64,000 bases of DNA from Opeltia flavorubescens. Its lineage: Eukaryota > Ascomycota > Lecanoromycetes > Teloschistales > Teloschistaceae. Positions 20,769-33,736 of the stretch are shown here, in pieces; position 1 is the stretch's first letter; each line of letters begins with the position of its first letter. A model generated the notes under the pieces. The model ran no database searches and had not been told where the DNA came from. It was given only the letters and a program-made list of their open reading frames with translations. The position numbers were made by a program, and so were the translations under genes. The DNA is taken from contig KE546978.1 in the NCBI GenBank assembly GCA_000442125.1, forward strand, positions 372,001 to 436,000, written 5' to 3'.

Positions 20769-23700
20769 TCAGTAGGCTATACCCTCATTACTCCTTCCAA
20801 TGGTCTTGAAGCTCTGTTGACCGAGAGCCAATGTGTCGAACCGATCAATACCCATGACGTTCATATTCGAGCTAAAGCCAGAGACATAGAAGCCCATGAT
20901 AATGACCAAATAAGTTAGGACGAGTATGCTGCCCTTGAAATAATTGCTCTACGGACGTGGGTCAGTCCAGTGCGGTAATTATTCCAGGGATTAATGTAGC
21001 TCACCTTGCCTTCGCCATATACGTAGCTCAAGAGGAAAACGCAGAGTATGACCGTCACCATGTCCCATTGAGGAAATATAAGGCTACGCGTAGAAGTCAG
21101 CAATCGAAGCTATCGTAATCGGTCGTCGACTCACTTAAAGGTATGGTCGATAAGATCTTGAGAATCAACATATTGACCGTGGACGGCGCTGAACAGCACC
21201 AATGCTGGGATTTGCAGCAAGCAGACTTGGAGAGCATACGCCGACCCAATCTCCATCGACAAGGCGATGTTGCCGTTCATAGCAAACGATATGGCGTTCT
21301 ATGTCATAATGGCATTAGCAATGGAATGGCTGGCCATGAAAGGTACTTACAAGAAATTCGGTAGTATTTGGCACCAGGGCAAACAGAGTAATTCCCAAAA
21401 ACTTCTCGTCTATGTCAACACTCTCCAGCACCACATCCACAGTATTGACGAGTATCTCGGCGATGACCGCATAGAGAACCGTGGCTCCAAGCAGGATAAT
21501 GGAACTCTTCAGTCTACTCCAGTTTGGCGCATCGTGGCCACCGCTCTCAGCATGACCGCCCAGTCCTTCAGCAATCGCAACATCTTCGTGGTCCCGGAAA
21601 GCAGCTGCCGAAGCTCGCGGTGTATGGTGTGCAGCAGTGTGGCTCATGGCCGAGGCTTTTCGAGGCGCTCTCGTGGCATCCCGAGTCGCCACAGTCGCTG
21701 CAGTCGCCGCCATCTCCGCAACTTGGCGTACAAGATGCACATTCTCTTCTTCTGAAAGCCCGGAAATGTGCACATTGATTTGACTAGCCGTATCTCCTGT
21801 TATAAATTCATCGCCCCCGCTGCTTCTGGGCGGGACAAGGTGTGGTGTCCGCGGCGATTGCCCATGCGGAGCCTGACTGGAGCTTGACATTTGGCGAGAC
21901 TCGTCCATGGATTGAGAGCCCAATCCAACCTGATTCAAAGACTGACCCAGAATTCGCTTGTAAAGTTGCGAGTCACGGATTTCATTCCGCCCGATTGTCC
22001 CTTTGCTACTGCCGCTATGTTTCTTGATATCCAGAGAATGAATGCTATGACTCGGATGTTGTTGAGTTACGCTTCCATTCAAGCCTGGCTGCGGTTGAGC
22101 CTTCTTTTCATCGATCTCGCTGTTCCAAATGACCGCTGCGTGGGTTCGAAGAGTAAACCATAGCCCAATTATATACGATAGAAATAGCATGACTGCGGCG
22201 AACCAACAATACGGTCGTACTGCACGGATAAAGAACTGATCGTTGATTGCTGGTACTTGCGAGAAGTAGCATCGGCGGCAATCCGAATCAGTCTCGCCAT
22301 GATTCGAAATGATGCAACTGTGGCAGTTCAATTCATGCTAAGATGCTAGTGTTAGTCAAAGCACGTCTTTCGCAAATAAGCTCACTCACGCTGCCATAAA
22401 TCTGATAGAAAAGGGTAGGTCCGAAAGCGGCAATCATAGCAAACAATAGCATTGTTGATGTAACGCCAGCACTTCTGACATTGAATCGTTGCGTCTTCCG
22501 CTTGATTGCCCCAAAACACATGGAGAGCCCTGGCAGAAAGAGTATACCTGCAAAGATACTTCCAATGACACTGCCTTCCACCAGCTGGCCTTTGCCCTGC
22601 TTTAGTGCTACACAATAGAGGAAGACCTCAACGACCGTGGAAAAGAAAGCGTTGATCGCGGCGCCAACACCCATTGATGACTGGGCCGAGATCGAGGCTA
22701 CAGCTTGACCGATGAAGTACGCAAGTGGAATGATGGAGAATAACGCAAGCGCGAAGACCAGACCAGGATGGACAAGCCAAATTTCCAGCCCCAGGGCCAC
22801 ATCGAGCACCCAGTAGTCGAAGATAACCAAGAGGACCACGCCAATAAGATTGAACAGGAAGATGTTTGTGCCATCAATGGTATACTTCCAATACTTCAGG
22901 CCCACTGCTCGGTATGTACAGAGTAGGATAGAAGAAGATGGTGAGGAAGGTCCGCGCGAGTAAGCGGTGTCCGAGTGGAATGACAGGGCCAGGGGATGCC
23001 GGCGTAGATGGTCAAATAGGAGAAGAGTGACCTTGCCCATTGGAATCCAGAAAACCAAGAACCAGCAAAGCCCAGATGCGAGCAGGAGGAGGGGTGTGAT
23101 AAGAAAGTAAAAGAACACAAAATAGATGACTCGTCCAGCATTCCACTGACCTCGGCCGAAGAGCCGTCTCTTCATCCTCGCTCCATCGTATTGGGATCCT
23201 GCTCCTCTTCTTGTACGGCCGAGAAGACTATCGAACTCATCTGCAGACTCCATGCTTGCTCTGCGTCGACCCACCAGAGGTCTTGAGGTGAGTGGACCAA
23301 AGAAGAGCCGACCGTCCTCAAGATCACCGCTTTGCCATTGCTCGTATTCTGTAATGCTTCTCCCCTCTCCTTCATCCTCATCTGCATAGGCTTCATCTTG
23401 CTCTAACTTAACGAATTTCCCGAATGGATATAGCAAGTACCACGAAAGGCCCCAGAATACTTGACCGTAATCAAGAGCTCCAGGCATGAAGCCGAGAGCG
23501 AGGCAGGTAAGTGCTCCCAGCACAGCAGCAATAAATAGCCACCAGCCAAAGAGTACAGTCCATAATGCATTGAATAACCGTAACCACTGACTGACTCTGC
23601 CACCAGGCGAGGAGTGAATATCGCCCTCTGCCGTCTTTTCAACCGACCGGTTTTTCTTGTACAGTGCAGGTTTCCATATTCGTATGCCGAAGGGATGCGT

Positions 23701-24509
23701 CTCATTGATTGCCTGCTGTCTATCTTTCAAGGTGAAGCTCTCAGCATCGCTCGTGTCGTCATCGTCATTCTCATCCTCATCATCAGCATCAGCCTGTACG
23801 GTATCCTCGCCTGATGTATCCTGGCTTTCTTCAGCTTCTAGTGAGACAGGCGGTTGAGCCCGCCGTTCTGCTTCCTCTTCTTCTTCCCCATGCGACTCCA
23901 CACGGGGCAGACTCGTCGGCTGTGCAGTAGGTCTTCGGCGCAATGTTGATGGCTGTCTTGTCAAAGACGGTCCAATTCCCGATGCAGTTTGGGCAGCTGA
24001 AACTTTCCTCTGTACTGCATCTGATTCGTATTCAGTAGGATCATCGTCAACGGAGAATTCTTGTCCCCTATGTGGCGCCTGGAACTTTGAAGATGCTCTC
24101 CGCGACAAAGCAGGTTTCTTGGGCTTGGCGACAGGTGTTATTGGTTCAGGGGAATGTGTTTGCTGCCGAGATGAAGAGGTCATATTTCGCTGGCGACTCG
24201 AATCTTGGGTTGGTGTATGTTGCGAATCAGACGTAAAGCTCTGAGCATTCTTTGCAGAATACATGGAACCTACAGCCACTTATCAGCTCGGAATTCGTTT
24301 CACCAAATCAAACTCAACGCACCGGTACTTGTGGAGATAGCTGGAGGACGATTTCTTCGAGTGGTACCTGCCCTTTCTAGTTCATCCTCGTTATCATCTT
24401 GAGTAATTGGCTGGTAGCGCGTTGGAGGATCTCGAGATTCTGATTCCGAGACATCTGCAGAGCTCTGTACCACATCGGCAGCTTCTGGCTTTTTCCTTTC
24501 CTGTGACAT
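20769..24509 (-). CDS. VNX1-like vacuolar monovalent cation (Na+,K+)/H+ exchanger
   Basis: Vnx1 is the CAX-related vacuolar exchanger that moves Na+ and K+, rather than Ca2+, against protons. Six exons (24509-24323, 24269-22390, 22337-21351, 21298-21135, 21083-21005, 20948-20769) give 1,158 residues; yeast Vnx1 is 908. The first 250 residues are polar, with acidic runs. A fungal-specific membrane part (LFIAAVLGALTCLALGFMPG) precedes the two Na_Ca_ex halves. Half 1 holds the acidic motif GVGAAINAFFSTVVEVFLY. A Cys-rich loop (NCHSCIIS, DCRRCYF) and a long Ser-rich spacer follow. Half 2 holds LVPNTTEFL and GNIALSMEIG. Introns are 51-56 bp. It is head to head with RPT6. CAX-type Ca2+ transport cannot be excluded from sequence alone. 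Confidence 0.9.
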
Positions 24510-25081
24510 CTTTCGAAATCGAGGAAGCGATCGACGTCCGAGGTTTTTATGGCCTATCTCTTACGACATGCTATCCTGGCCAAGACTGCACAAGCTGTGA
24601 TAATGCAGAAGGAACCAGTGTGTCGGGTTCCGGCTCATATTCGACGTCCAATCGCGAACTTGTGGTGTCTTACAGAGGATGAAAGATACGGTGTGCCCAG
24701 GATGCCCAGCCGGATGTTTCTGTGTCTAGAGAAGGCAAGCTGATCATCTGTTCACATGCACACATTCCAAGTTGGTCCGCAATGGCGGTGTTTACGTCGG
24801 TCTTTAGCTCCCGTCAATGCCAAGCCTTCAACTAAGCCGCAAGTGATCCCTGGATGACACTACGGCGTCCTGATGAAACCAACAACAGCTACGGATACAG
24901 AGTCCAACATCTAACAAGCACCACGAGCACAACATCGAACACAACACTGTCCCCACATCCGTACCACATACTACTTTGATCCACTACTGAAGTGCTTAGC
25001 AGTACAAAAAATAATCACTGCACCAATTCACCATTGCATAGAAATACAAGCCCAGCCTAACACACCCTATCCTCCGCCGTC
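24510..25081. promoter_or_regulatory. Shared divergent promoter region, exchanger / RPT6
   Basis: 572 bp lie between two start codons pointing away from each other. I looked for the yeast Rpn4 proteasome element (GGTGGCAAA) on both strands and did not see it. The RPT6-proximal part is rich in 'caacac' and 'acaac' words, as in many fungal leaders. Confidence 0.4.
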
Positions 25082-26326
25082 ATGGCGCTCGACACCTTCT
25101 TCCACAACAAGATCGAGAGCATGAAGCTTGAAATCATACAGGGCCAAGCCGTCCTTCGGAGATTGGAAGCGCAGCGAAATGACTACAACTCAAGAGTACG
25201 GTTACTACGAGAAGAGCTCGGCCTCCTACAACAACCAGGTTCATATGTTGGGGAAGTGGTCAAGGTAATGGGCACAAAGAAGGTCCTGGTGAAAGTACAT
25301 CCAGAAGGCAAATATGGTACAGACAACAGATTTCTCCTTCTCCTTTTCTTGCACCGAATCGAACCTAGCTAATTACACCAATCTAAAACAGTCGTCGACG
25401 TCTCCGACACAGTCGACCTCTCCAAACTCACTGTCGGCAAACGCGTCACCCTCCTCTCCGATTCCTACAAGCTCGAAAAGATGCTCCCCTCCTCCGTCGA
25501 CCCCCTCGTCTCCCTCATGATGGTCGAAAAGGTCCCTGACAGCACCTACGACATGATCGGCGGACTGGACCAGCAAATCAAAGAGATCAAAGAAGTCGTC
25601 GAGCTCGGCCTCAAACACCCCGAACTCTTCGAATCCCTCGGCATCGCCCAGCCCAAAGGCGTCCTCCTCTACGGTCCACCCGGAACAGGGAAAACTCTGC
25701 TAGCAAGAGCGGTAGCCCACCACACAGACTGCAAATTCATTAGGGTGTCCGGCAGCGAATTGGTGCAAAAATACATCGGTGAAGGCAGCCGTATGGTTCG
25801 AGAACTTTTCGTCATGGCCCGTGAGCACGCTCCCAGTATCATCTTCATGGACGAAATCGACAGCATCGGTTCCTCCCGCGTCGAGGGTAGTAGTGGCGGG
25901 GACTCCGAAGTTCAGCGCACCATGCTCGAACTCCTCAACCAGCTCGACGGGTTCGAACCGACGAAGAACATCAAAGTCGTCATGGCCACTAACCGCCTCG
26001 ATATCCTGGACCCAGCTCTCCTGCGCCCAGGCAGGATAGACCGGAAAATCGAGTTTCCGCCTCCGACCGTGGAGGCGAGGGCGGATATCCTACGAATTCA
26101 TTCTAGAAGTATGAATCTGACAAGAGGGATCAATCTGACGAAGATCGCGGAGAAGATGAATGGGTGTTCGGGTGCGGAGCTGAAGGGCGTGTGTACGGAA
26201 GCAGGCATGTACGCCTTGCGAGAACGAAGGGTGCATGTTACGCAAGAGGATTTCGACCTGGCGACGGCGAAGGTGCTGAATAAACATGACGATAAAGAGG
26301 TCAGTTTGGGGAAGCTGTGGAAGTGA
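25082..26326 (+). CDS. RPT6: Rpt6, 26S proteasome regulatory AAA-ATPase subunit
   Basis: Rpt6 is one of six ATPases that unfold ubiquitinated substrates at the base of the 19S particle. Exons 25082-25316 and 25392-26326 give 389 residues (family about 395-405). After an N-terminal coiled coil (residues about 15-50) and an OB-fold comes the AAA domain. Walker A is GPPGTGKT at 173-180, Walker B is FMDEID near 230-235, and the arginine-finger region is [34 protein letters not shown] is the usual Rpt6 signature before Walker A. The intron is 75 bp and falls after KY. The exon 2 text is strongly codon-biased toward C-ending codons, fitting high expression. Confidence 0.97.
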
Positions 26327-26639
26327 GGGAGATGTTGTCGAGATGGGGACGAACCAAAAACAGGGAGGTGTTGTATCATATCACTCTGCTATATAGCGAT
26401 CATAAAATAGATTCAATTGCATGACGGAGAAAAGGTAATCAATGCTCTCCACCTACAGATGTTGCGGCAACCTTCGTATCTGACTTACTTCTATGATTCA
26501 TGCTAGTCTAGCTATTGAATGGCATGCTAGATTAAGTCATACTCGTTCTGTAGCGGCCACCACAAAAGCCATTGAATGCCGGCTATCTCATCTACTTATT
26601 CGAAATTCGCTCCCAAAAGGTCATCACGCGTCTCTCCCT
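26327..26639. other. Convergent 3' flank between RPT6 and the FGGY kinase
   Basis: Short AT-richer DNA between two stop codons. It should hold both polyadenylation regions. No other feature seen. Confidence 0.5.
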
Positions 26640-28668
26640 TCATGTTGAACCCAGCGGCAGCTTCATATTGATCCCTCCGCCTTCCTTCTTAGCCTCATTC
26701 TCCACCTTATCCTTCGTCTGATCCTCCTTCGGCGCATCCCATTTCGCGATAACGTCATCCACGTCCTTCCGATACACTTGCTGCGCATTGCACTGCTCAA
26801 GGAAAACCTTATACTTGACAGCCAGAAGTTCTTTTTCATGGGGATCTGTGGTCGGCGGGACCGTCTTCCCGGGTTTCGACATCCGATCCATGATGTCCCA
26901 CAATGGTTCCGTCTTGCCGTCTTTATCCGCCGAAGCAGCCTTGGCACCAAGCATAGCGGCGCCATGCACGACAGCTGCATGAACGTACTGAGGGATCAGG
27001 ACTGGCATATCGCAAGCCGAAGCCATCAACTTCATCAAGATATCATTCTGGCACTGCGATCCTGACATGAATATCGAGTGGATTTGGTGGCCCGACTTGT
27101 TCATTGTCTCGATGATCTGGTGCGTTTGGAGGGCAATGAATTCCATGGTAGCGTAATAGTAGAGCGCCAATCCATCAACAGTCTTATCGTTGCTCAGCCC
27201 AATGACTGAGCCGGTCATGCGAGGATCCGCGATTGGAGAGCGATTGCCGAAGAGATCGCCGTAGAAGAAAAAGTGGCGCCCAAGGTAAGATATTGAAGGA
27301 GCGTTTTGCTTCGTCTTCATTTCCTTTAGATGCTCATTAAGATAGTCGTAAATGTTGGTATTGTACGACTCCGAAATACTCAAAGTCTGCTGGAAGGCTG
27401 GATGAGTTTCGAGAACATGTTTCAGCAGCTCTCCGGTGGCACTCTGGCCCCCTTCAGCCATCCAGTAACCGGGAATGAGAACGTCACGGTACGGTCCCCA
27501 GACACCCTTCACAAACACGGGTTCAGGGGACATGGCGATGTGACATGTAGAAGTACCGGCAACAGCTGCAAGACGGGAGAAGGCTTGGTTCTTGTCGTGT
27601 ATCGAGTATTCAGAACTCAGCTCGTGGCTGCTGAGCTTAACCTTGGCTCCGACGGTACCGACCCAGCCAGCATAAGCGTCAATAACACCGCTACCGACAG
27701 CGATACCCGCAGGGAGGCCCAAGTCGCTTGCTGCCTTTTCACTCAGATGGCCAACGAGCTCGCCTGCGCTAGTATATTTGCCATTCTGGGATTCACTGTT
27801 AGAGAGTTGGAACATCAATCTATGAGGATTTATGACGACTCACTGTGCCATTGACACCTCCCAACCGCTTGAAGTTGTCTTCAGTAAGCTCGCCTAAGCC
27901 GATATCTTTTAGAAAATCCTCTTGCCATCCCGTTACGCTGCCGTCTACACCCACAGGCACATAACCCTGCTTACAGACAGTGCTGCAAAAGCTTCGGTTT
28001 TCATTCCCGGTCGCCATGTGGGTTAAAGCATCTGCTAGATCGTAGAATTTGCATCGGTCGAAAAGCTCTTTGGGCATATTGTTCTTCAACCACAAGACTT
28101 TGGGTATCTCCATCTCAATCGACATTGTACCCCCAACATATCTGAGCAGGTTGTGTTTGGTAGCATTGATCTTGGCCGTTTCCTCAACGGGACGATGGTC
28201 CAGCCAAAGGACAATGTTGTGATCATTGTCAAAGCGAGGAGAGGTGACAGACACCGGCTCATCCGTGTCGTGAGAGAAGACAGCCAAGGAGCAAGTGGCA
28301 TCGAAAGCAAGACCGCGAATGGAGTTGGCGTCTATGCTATGTTGGTTGAGGATTCGCTGAACAGAGTTACAAATGCATCTCCATATGTCGTTGGTGGATT
28401 GTTCCTAGAGAGTGGGTCAATGAAGTGTGGCTGAAAGGGAGCTAGGAATACCCACATAGTAACCATGCTCGGGCTGCCACAGGCCAATGTTCTCCGAGGC
28501 CATGCCCAGAATATCACCCTTGCTGTTGATGACACAAGCCCGGGCACTGCCGGTACCGACATCGATTCCAATGTAGTTTTCCATTTGTGGGTTAAGCTCG
28601 TTGTGGGGATCAGTGGACATCTGACGAGAAGGCTGCCGGTACGGCTGTCTAAAAGGGAGGGAGGTCAT
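26640..28668 (-). CDS. FGGY-family carbohydrate kinase (YDR109C/FGGY type, probable D-ribulokinase)
   Basis: Members of this subgroup phosphorylate D-ribulose, a repair or salvage step; that activity is reported for yeast Ydr109c and human FGGY. Exons 28668-28456, 28404-27844 and 27785-26640 give 639 residues. The N-terminal actin-fold phosphate-1 loop is YIGIDVGTGSARACV (about 32-46). EQSTNDIWRC crosses the first splice junction. The FGGY core continues with FDATCSLAVF, LWLDHRPVEET and IPKVLWLKN. The C-terminal domain has VGSGVIDAYAGWVG, GTSTCHIAMS and the signature GSQCQNDILMKLMASACDMP. Introns are 51 and 58 bp. The start at 28668 is the first ATG in frame; the frame continues upstream without one. 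Substrate is inferred from subfamily. Confidence 0.9.
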
Positions 28669-29577
28669 CTTGGAAGGTGGCCCTTGCTTCAATGAACGGG
28701 CTGGATCGGCAGCTTAGCTGGGCTCGGGACAATTGAATGTGGTATTAGGATGCGTAAGATGGCCAAGAGAATGGAAGCGAAAGGAGTGCGAAAACCGTTG
28801 GCGAGAAGATGAACGTTCAATTGATGGTGGTTTCCCCGGGCCAATTGGATCAATTAATTCAACGGTAGGTGCGCCAAATTACTGATGAAGAATAATGGCA
28901 AGTTGGAAGTGCAGTGCGAGAGGAAAAGTGTCAGGCACCGCAGATCGTTGGAATCGAGCTATTGAAACGAAACTTCCAGTGCGCTACTGAGGGGTCCAGT
29001 GACGCATAGTGGGGGCTTTTGACAATTCGGTGAACGTTGAACGCCTTAGGGCTCACTTACCCATTGCAACCAGAGTACAGAGTATCTGGTACTCGCTAGG
29101 TAGAAGTACGGTACTGCTGGCTTTTTCGTAATCTTGGCATCGAAATTGGAAAGACGCACTTCGTATGTTGTCCCATATTTGACCATCGCAATCGCCATGC
29201 TATGGCCAGCGTCGGAAGGAGACCGATCTAAGGTTCTTGTCGGATGCGGAGAAGCGCCAGTTCACTGNCCATAGCTACCACCAAGGCGGGGTTGGCAAGT
29301 TCATATTTCGAGCCTCGTGGCTGCTAGGAATTTTGTAGCTGGCTTGATGACCACTGCGTGCAGATCTTTGTCAACCCGCTGACTATTGCATCCGGCTCTC
29401 TTCTCCTCTCCAATAGCCATGTCCGCGCATCAGAAACAACTCGTGACTGCGGCGCCAAGATAACTTGGCCAAAGCAACAAGACGTCGCGATCCATCATGG
29501 CAATCATCCAGATGTGCATGTTCTGGGCATTCTTTGTTGCTTCGACGATTCATCTGCGTTAATGGAGGACTGTCTTC
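28669..29577. other. Intergenic DNA, FGGY kinase upstream region
   Basis: No gene recognised. One ambiguous base (N) sits at 29268. The kinase promoter presumably occupies the left part; it includes ccaattggatcaattaattc near 28850, with a CCAAT core. Confidence 0.5.
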
Positions 29578-32500
29578 TCATTTGCTGGTTATAGCCGACA
29601 TCCATCGTTGCTCGTCCTTCCTATTGCCTTGTCAGTGATGCTGTGTCACTTCATAAGCTATCTACACAGCTCTTACCGATCGAAGTGGAGGAGCATCCCC
29701 AGCACCGGGATGAGCTGCTTCTGGTGATTCTTGTCCTTTTGTTCCAAGAATTGCAGTAGCACATTCTTGAGGTACACAAAGTCCATCGCCTGGTTATGGG
29801 GAGTCCCTGGCCTGGCCGCTTCGCTCGTACTAGTAAGTCGAGCACGAGGTGGTGCAGAATCCGTAGATGAGCGAGAAGAATGAGCTTCAGAATCAATACC
29901 TCGGTTTCTCGTCGTTTGTATCGTTCGTATCTCGTCTGCCATGGACTGTTTCAATGTAGTATCAGTAAATAATCTTCACACTGCACTAAGATAGTATCAA
30001 GCATACCTTGTTGGATTTCTGAAGCCGCTCAAGTCGATGCTGCGTCTCTTCCATCCCCTTTCGTAGCTCAGCCTTCTGCTTCTCTGTTTCCCGTACCTGC
30101 CGCTCGCTTTCGTCCAGGGTATCTCGTAATTCTCCCATGGCTTTTCGGACTTCCTCAGCCTCACGTGTGGCATGCTCCGAGCGATGTTCAAGCTCTTCGC
30201 GTCGTCTTTTCCAGTCTCGTTGGGCTACTTCCAACTCTTCTTTATCGTCCTCTGCTCTTTTCAGGTTGCGTTCAGCCTCACGCACTTTGTTTCTCATATC
30301 CTCCATTTCCCGAGCCCGCCTCCGGGCGGCTGTGCTTGCCTCGTCTTCGGCCCGATCCCTTTCTTCTATGGCAATTTCCATGCGCTCTTTCATTTCCCTT
30401 GTGCGAGCATCGGTTTTGCCCTCAATATCGGCTAGGAGCCTTCTCATTGTTTCACCCTCACGACTCCTTTCGCTCAGAAGCCGGTGAGCGTCCGCAACCT
30501 CTTCGTCAAGACTTTCACAGCGGTCCTTAGCTTCTTTCATTTGCTGCGCTAATTCCGTCGTTTGATCACGCATGCTGCTCATCAGACTTTGTGCGCTAGC
30601 ATATTGTGCCGTCTTCAGTTCAATCTCATCTTTCAGCCCCTCGTTCTCCCGTTTCAACGCTGCTGTCTGCTGCTCGAGATTCTTCGACTTGCTTTTCAAT
30701 TCAGCGATTTCATCCCCAGCCCTACTCAGATCTCTAGAAAGTTGATCGAGGGATTCATTTGCTTGCCGCTTCTCAGCCTCAAGTCTTTGGGTCTCTTCTT
30801 GTGCATGTTTTCGCGCATCTTCTGCTCGGGACCTACTGCCGCTTTCTTGGCTTAATCTTTGATTGATATTTCGGACCTCTGCATCACGTTCGCCGAGGGA
30901 ACGTCTCTGTGCTGAGATCTCAGTACGCATGTCCTCCTGCTTGGCTTCAAGCTTCTTGATATCCGCCTTCTTTCTATCATGCGCTTCCTTGATAGACTTT
31001 AGCTCACCGACATCAATCCGAAGGGCATTCAGCTCAGGCTGAGCTTTTTGCATCACTGCCTTCAGATCACTAAGCTCCTTGAACCGAGATGACGCTACTT
31101 GTTGCGCGGCCGACAGGTCGGTTTGCAAAGCCGAAGCTTTGGTTTTCAAGCCTTCAAACTGATCTGCGATTTCTTGATGTTCCTGCTCGGAAATAGTGTT
31201 CGAGTCCTGTTTCGCCTGCAATTCGGCAAGATCTTGCTCAAGTCGGGTCACATTATCCTGTAGGGCATGCTTCTCAGCCTGTAGCTCCTTTACCTTGTCT
31301 TTCGCTTGAACATGTTCCTGGCCAAGATTGATGAGATCATCCCGTAGGCTTTCGATTTCCTCTTTCAGATCATCTTGATCCCTTAACTTCGAACGAATCT
31401 TCTCAAGAGCAACATCTTTCTCGTCGAGCTGCTGCCGACATGTTTCTAACTCGCTCTGAAGCATTTTCACTGTTTCGACTGTGTGAGATTCACTTTTTTC
31501 TAAGTTAGATATACCATTGGAAGCTGGCTCGCTTGACGGTAAGTCTGGCTCTTGCTTTGGGTCTCCTGCAGGTTTAGCCCCTTTCTTCTTCTTTTTATTT
31601 TTCTTTTTACCAGTTGTGGAATTATCTGCTGTAAGAGCAGGTACCTCGTCCTGAGCTCGCAACGTGGCGCTTGAGATTGCTTCTCTGTTTCCGGCCTCGA
31701 TCTCTGCATTATTTAATTTTCGTGCCTCGCCCAAATTTTCCAAAGTGCGAATTTTTTCTTGAAGAGTCTCTTCCAGTGTTGCCTTACTGTTGACGACATC
31801 CGTATACTTCTTTTTAGCCTCTGCCAACTCATCTCTAATAGTTTTCAGTAATGATGCTGCAGTCTCGTATCTTTTATCACTTTGGTCCTTTACCGTTCGA
31901 GCTTCGCTTATCTCGTCCTCTAGAGATGCGACCTTTTGCTGAAGGTTCTGGATTTCGCAAGTCTGTTCGTCGGATCTTCCAGCTTTCACACGGAGTTGTT
32001 CAAGTTGATCACTTGTCTGACTAAGCTGCTGCTCGAGTTCCAGAAGACGACCACGATTTTCAGAATCAGCTGTTGCATCCTTTTCTTGCAACTTCGCCTC
32101 AGCAGCCGCTAGATCAGCTTGGAGTTTATCAGACAGCTTTCTAGAGGCTTCGTGTTGTTCCTCAAAATCGGTTGCAGAACGATCTCGGTGATCCCGCAAA
32201 TTGTTCAACTCTCTTGTTGCCTCCTCGAGCGTTTGCACCATGCTCTGCGTGGACTCCCGAGTTACTGCCAAATCTCCTTTAAGACTCTTGACTTCGCTTT
32301 GGAGCTCTTCAACCTTTTCCTCACGCTCTTTGAGCTCTGACTGCAGTCTTGGAATTTCGTCGTCATATGAGAACAAATCTTCACGAGTCTCTGGGATAAC
32401 TGGCGATTCCGCTGGCTTGGGCTTGGGTGAGAAGATAGACAAACTTGGCAATGAACTAGTCCGTGACTTGGCTGAAGTAGGAGGCGATTTCACTGTCTCT

Positions 32501-33415
32501 GAAGAAGGAGTATCTGCCTTTGGCTGTCCAATGGGCGGTGTTCGGGTAGGAGAGACAGCAGTATCGAGATGTAGCTGATCCCCATTCCTGCTGTCGGCTT
32601 GCTGCCCCTTTCGAAGATTCGCGACTTCGTCCCAAGCTTCCGTAGCTTGCTTCTGGGCATCGCTGAGTTGTTGTTTGTATGTATCTCTATCATGCGACAC
32701 TCGCTTGAGCTCATCAAGTACCATGTCACCTTTTAGATTGAGCTGATTAAGATATTCGACGAGTGCACGGGGATCGCTGATGGATGTTAGAGGCGTATTT
32801 TCTCGGAGAGAGGCTTCGAACGCGTCGATTGTTTGTACTCGCGCATGGGCGATCCTATAAGAACGTAGCAATTCTAGGAATAATAAGCACTTGGCGGGTT
32901 CACCCATATCGAATGCTCCTACCATGATATCGACCCTCTAGCTTCTCCAATTTCCGCAATTTCACCCGTACGTCTGTTGGGAGTTCCTGTGGTGCCGTGG
33001 AAAGACCATCCTGCACAGCTTTTCCGTGGGTTTCTTCATTGCCCTTCACATCCTCAGTCGCCTCTCGAGCTGCCTCTTTTGAAGAACTCTCTGATCTTGC
33101 CGGCGCTGGTCTTGGGGTAGCCACTCGGCTTGGTACATCCGAGTCATCGATGACAAATTCGGGGTCAAATTCTGCAGGATCTGATACGGCCCCATTTGGT
33201 CTGTTCGACCCGGTGGATCGTAAGGGCCGCTTGGCCGGGGATTCTGCGCGAGAAGATGGTTTCCTAGAAGGGCCAGATGGGGGAGGAGATGTGATAGCTG
33301 ATCGTTGCCTAGCTTGTTCTTCGGCAATCCTAGAGTCAATCGCGCCTTTCAGACGCTTTCAGGCTGTCAGCGAAGCATATGCTTTAAGTTTGAATAGAAA
33401 TTGTACCTGCAACAT
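29578..33415 (-). CDS. IMH1: GRIP-domain golgin, Imh1-like
   Basis: Imh1-type golgins are coiled-coil tethers placed on late Golgi membranes by the GTPase Arl1 through their GRIP domain. Five exons (33415-33407, 33355-32923, 32873-30007, 29945-29677, 29620-29578) give 1,206 residues. The tiny first exon (MLQ) joins RLKGAIDSRIAEEQARQRS, the usual fungal start. PAEFDPEFVIDDSD and ELLRSYRIAHARVQTIDAFE follow, then about 900 residues of heptad coiled coil broken by a Lys run near GKKKNKKKKKG. The GRIP domain is FVYLKNVLLQFLEQ, then QLIPVLGMLLHFDR, completed across the last intron as KDEQRWMSAI. Introns are 49-61 bp. It is head to head with Lunapark, starts 321 bp apart. Confidence 0.93.
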
Positions 33416-33736
33416 CTTTTCAAATTACATGCTAAGGTTCTCCGAGTACCTGTAGCTGCTATGGAAGCATGATATTTTTCTTTTTCCAGACTTGCCTTCC
33501 CTAAAATGATTTTGTCACTCCTGCCACGACGTGCCTAATAAGTGACGGTGCTTGAAGAGCCCGATATACCGGCGCTAATTGCAGATCTTCCTTACCGCTA
33601 AGACGATTTTAGGCAGAATCCATGATTAAGTGGAACGTCACAATTGTTTCTGGATCATCAATTGTGCATCACAAAAGAAGTGCCTTCAAAAACCTCCGGG
33701 ATCCCCAAAACTCGATTATGTGAAAAAGCCCCAAGA
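33416..33736. promoter_or_regulatory. Divergent promoter, golgin / Lunapark
   Basis: 321 bp separate the start codons of two early secretory pathway genes. The left part holds a 'tttttctttttcc' pyrimidine tract near 33476. No known factor site could be assigned with confidence. Confidence 0.4.

Noticed and set aside
24510-25081. Rpn4 proteasome control element upstream of RPT6
   Set aside because: GGTGGCAAA and its complement are absent from the region; filamentous fungi need not use it.
26640-27785. FGGY kinase as two separate genes
   Set aside because: GT-AG borders join the halves in frame and the FGGY C-terminal domain follows directly, with total length right for the family.
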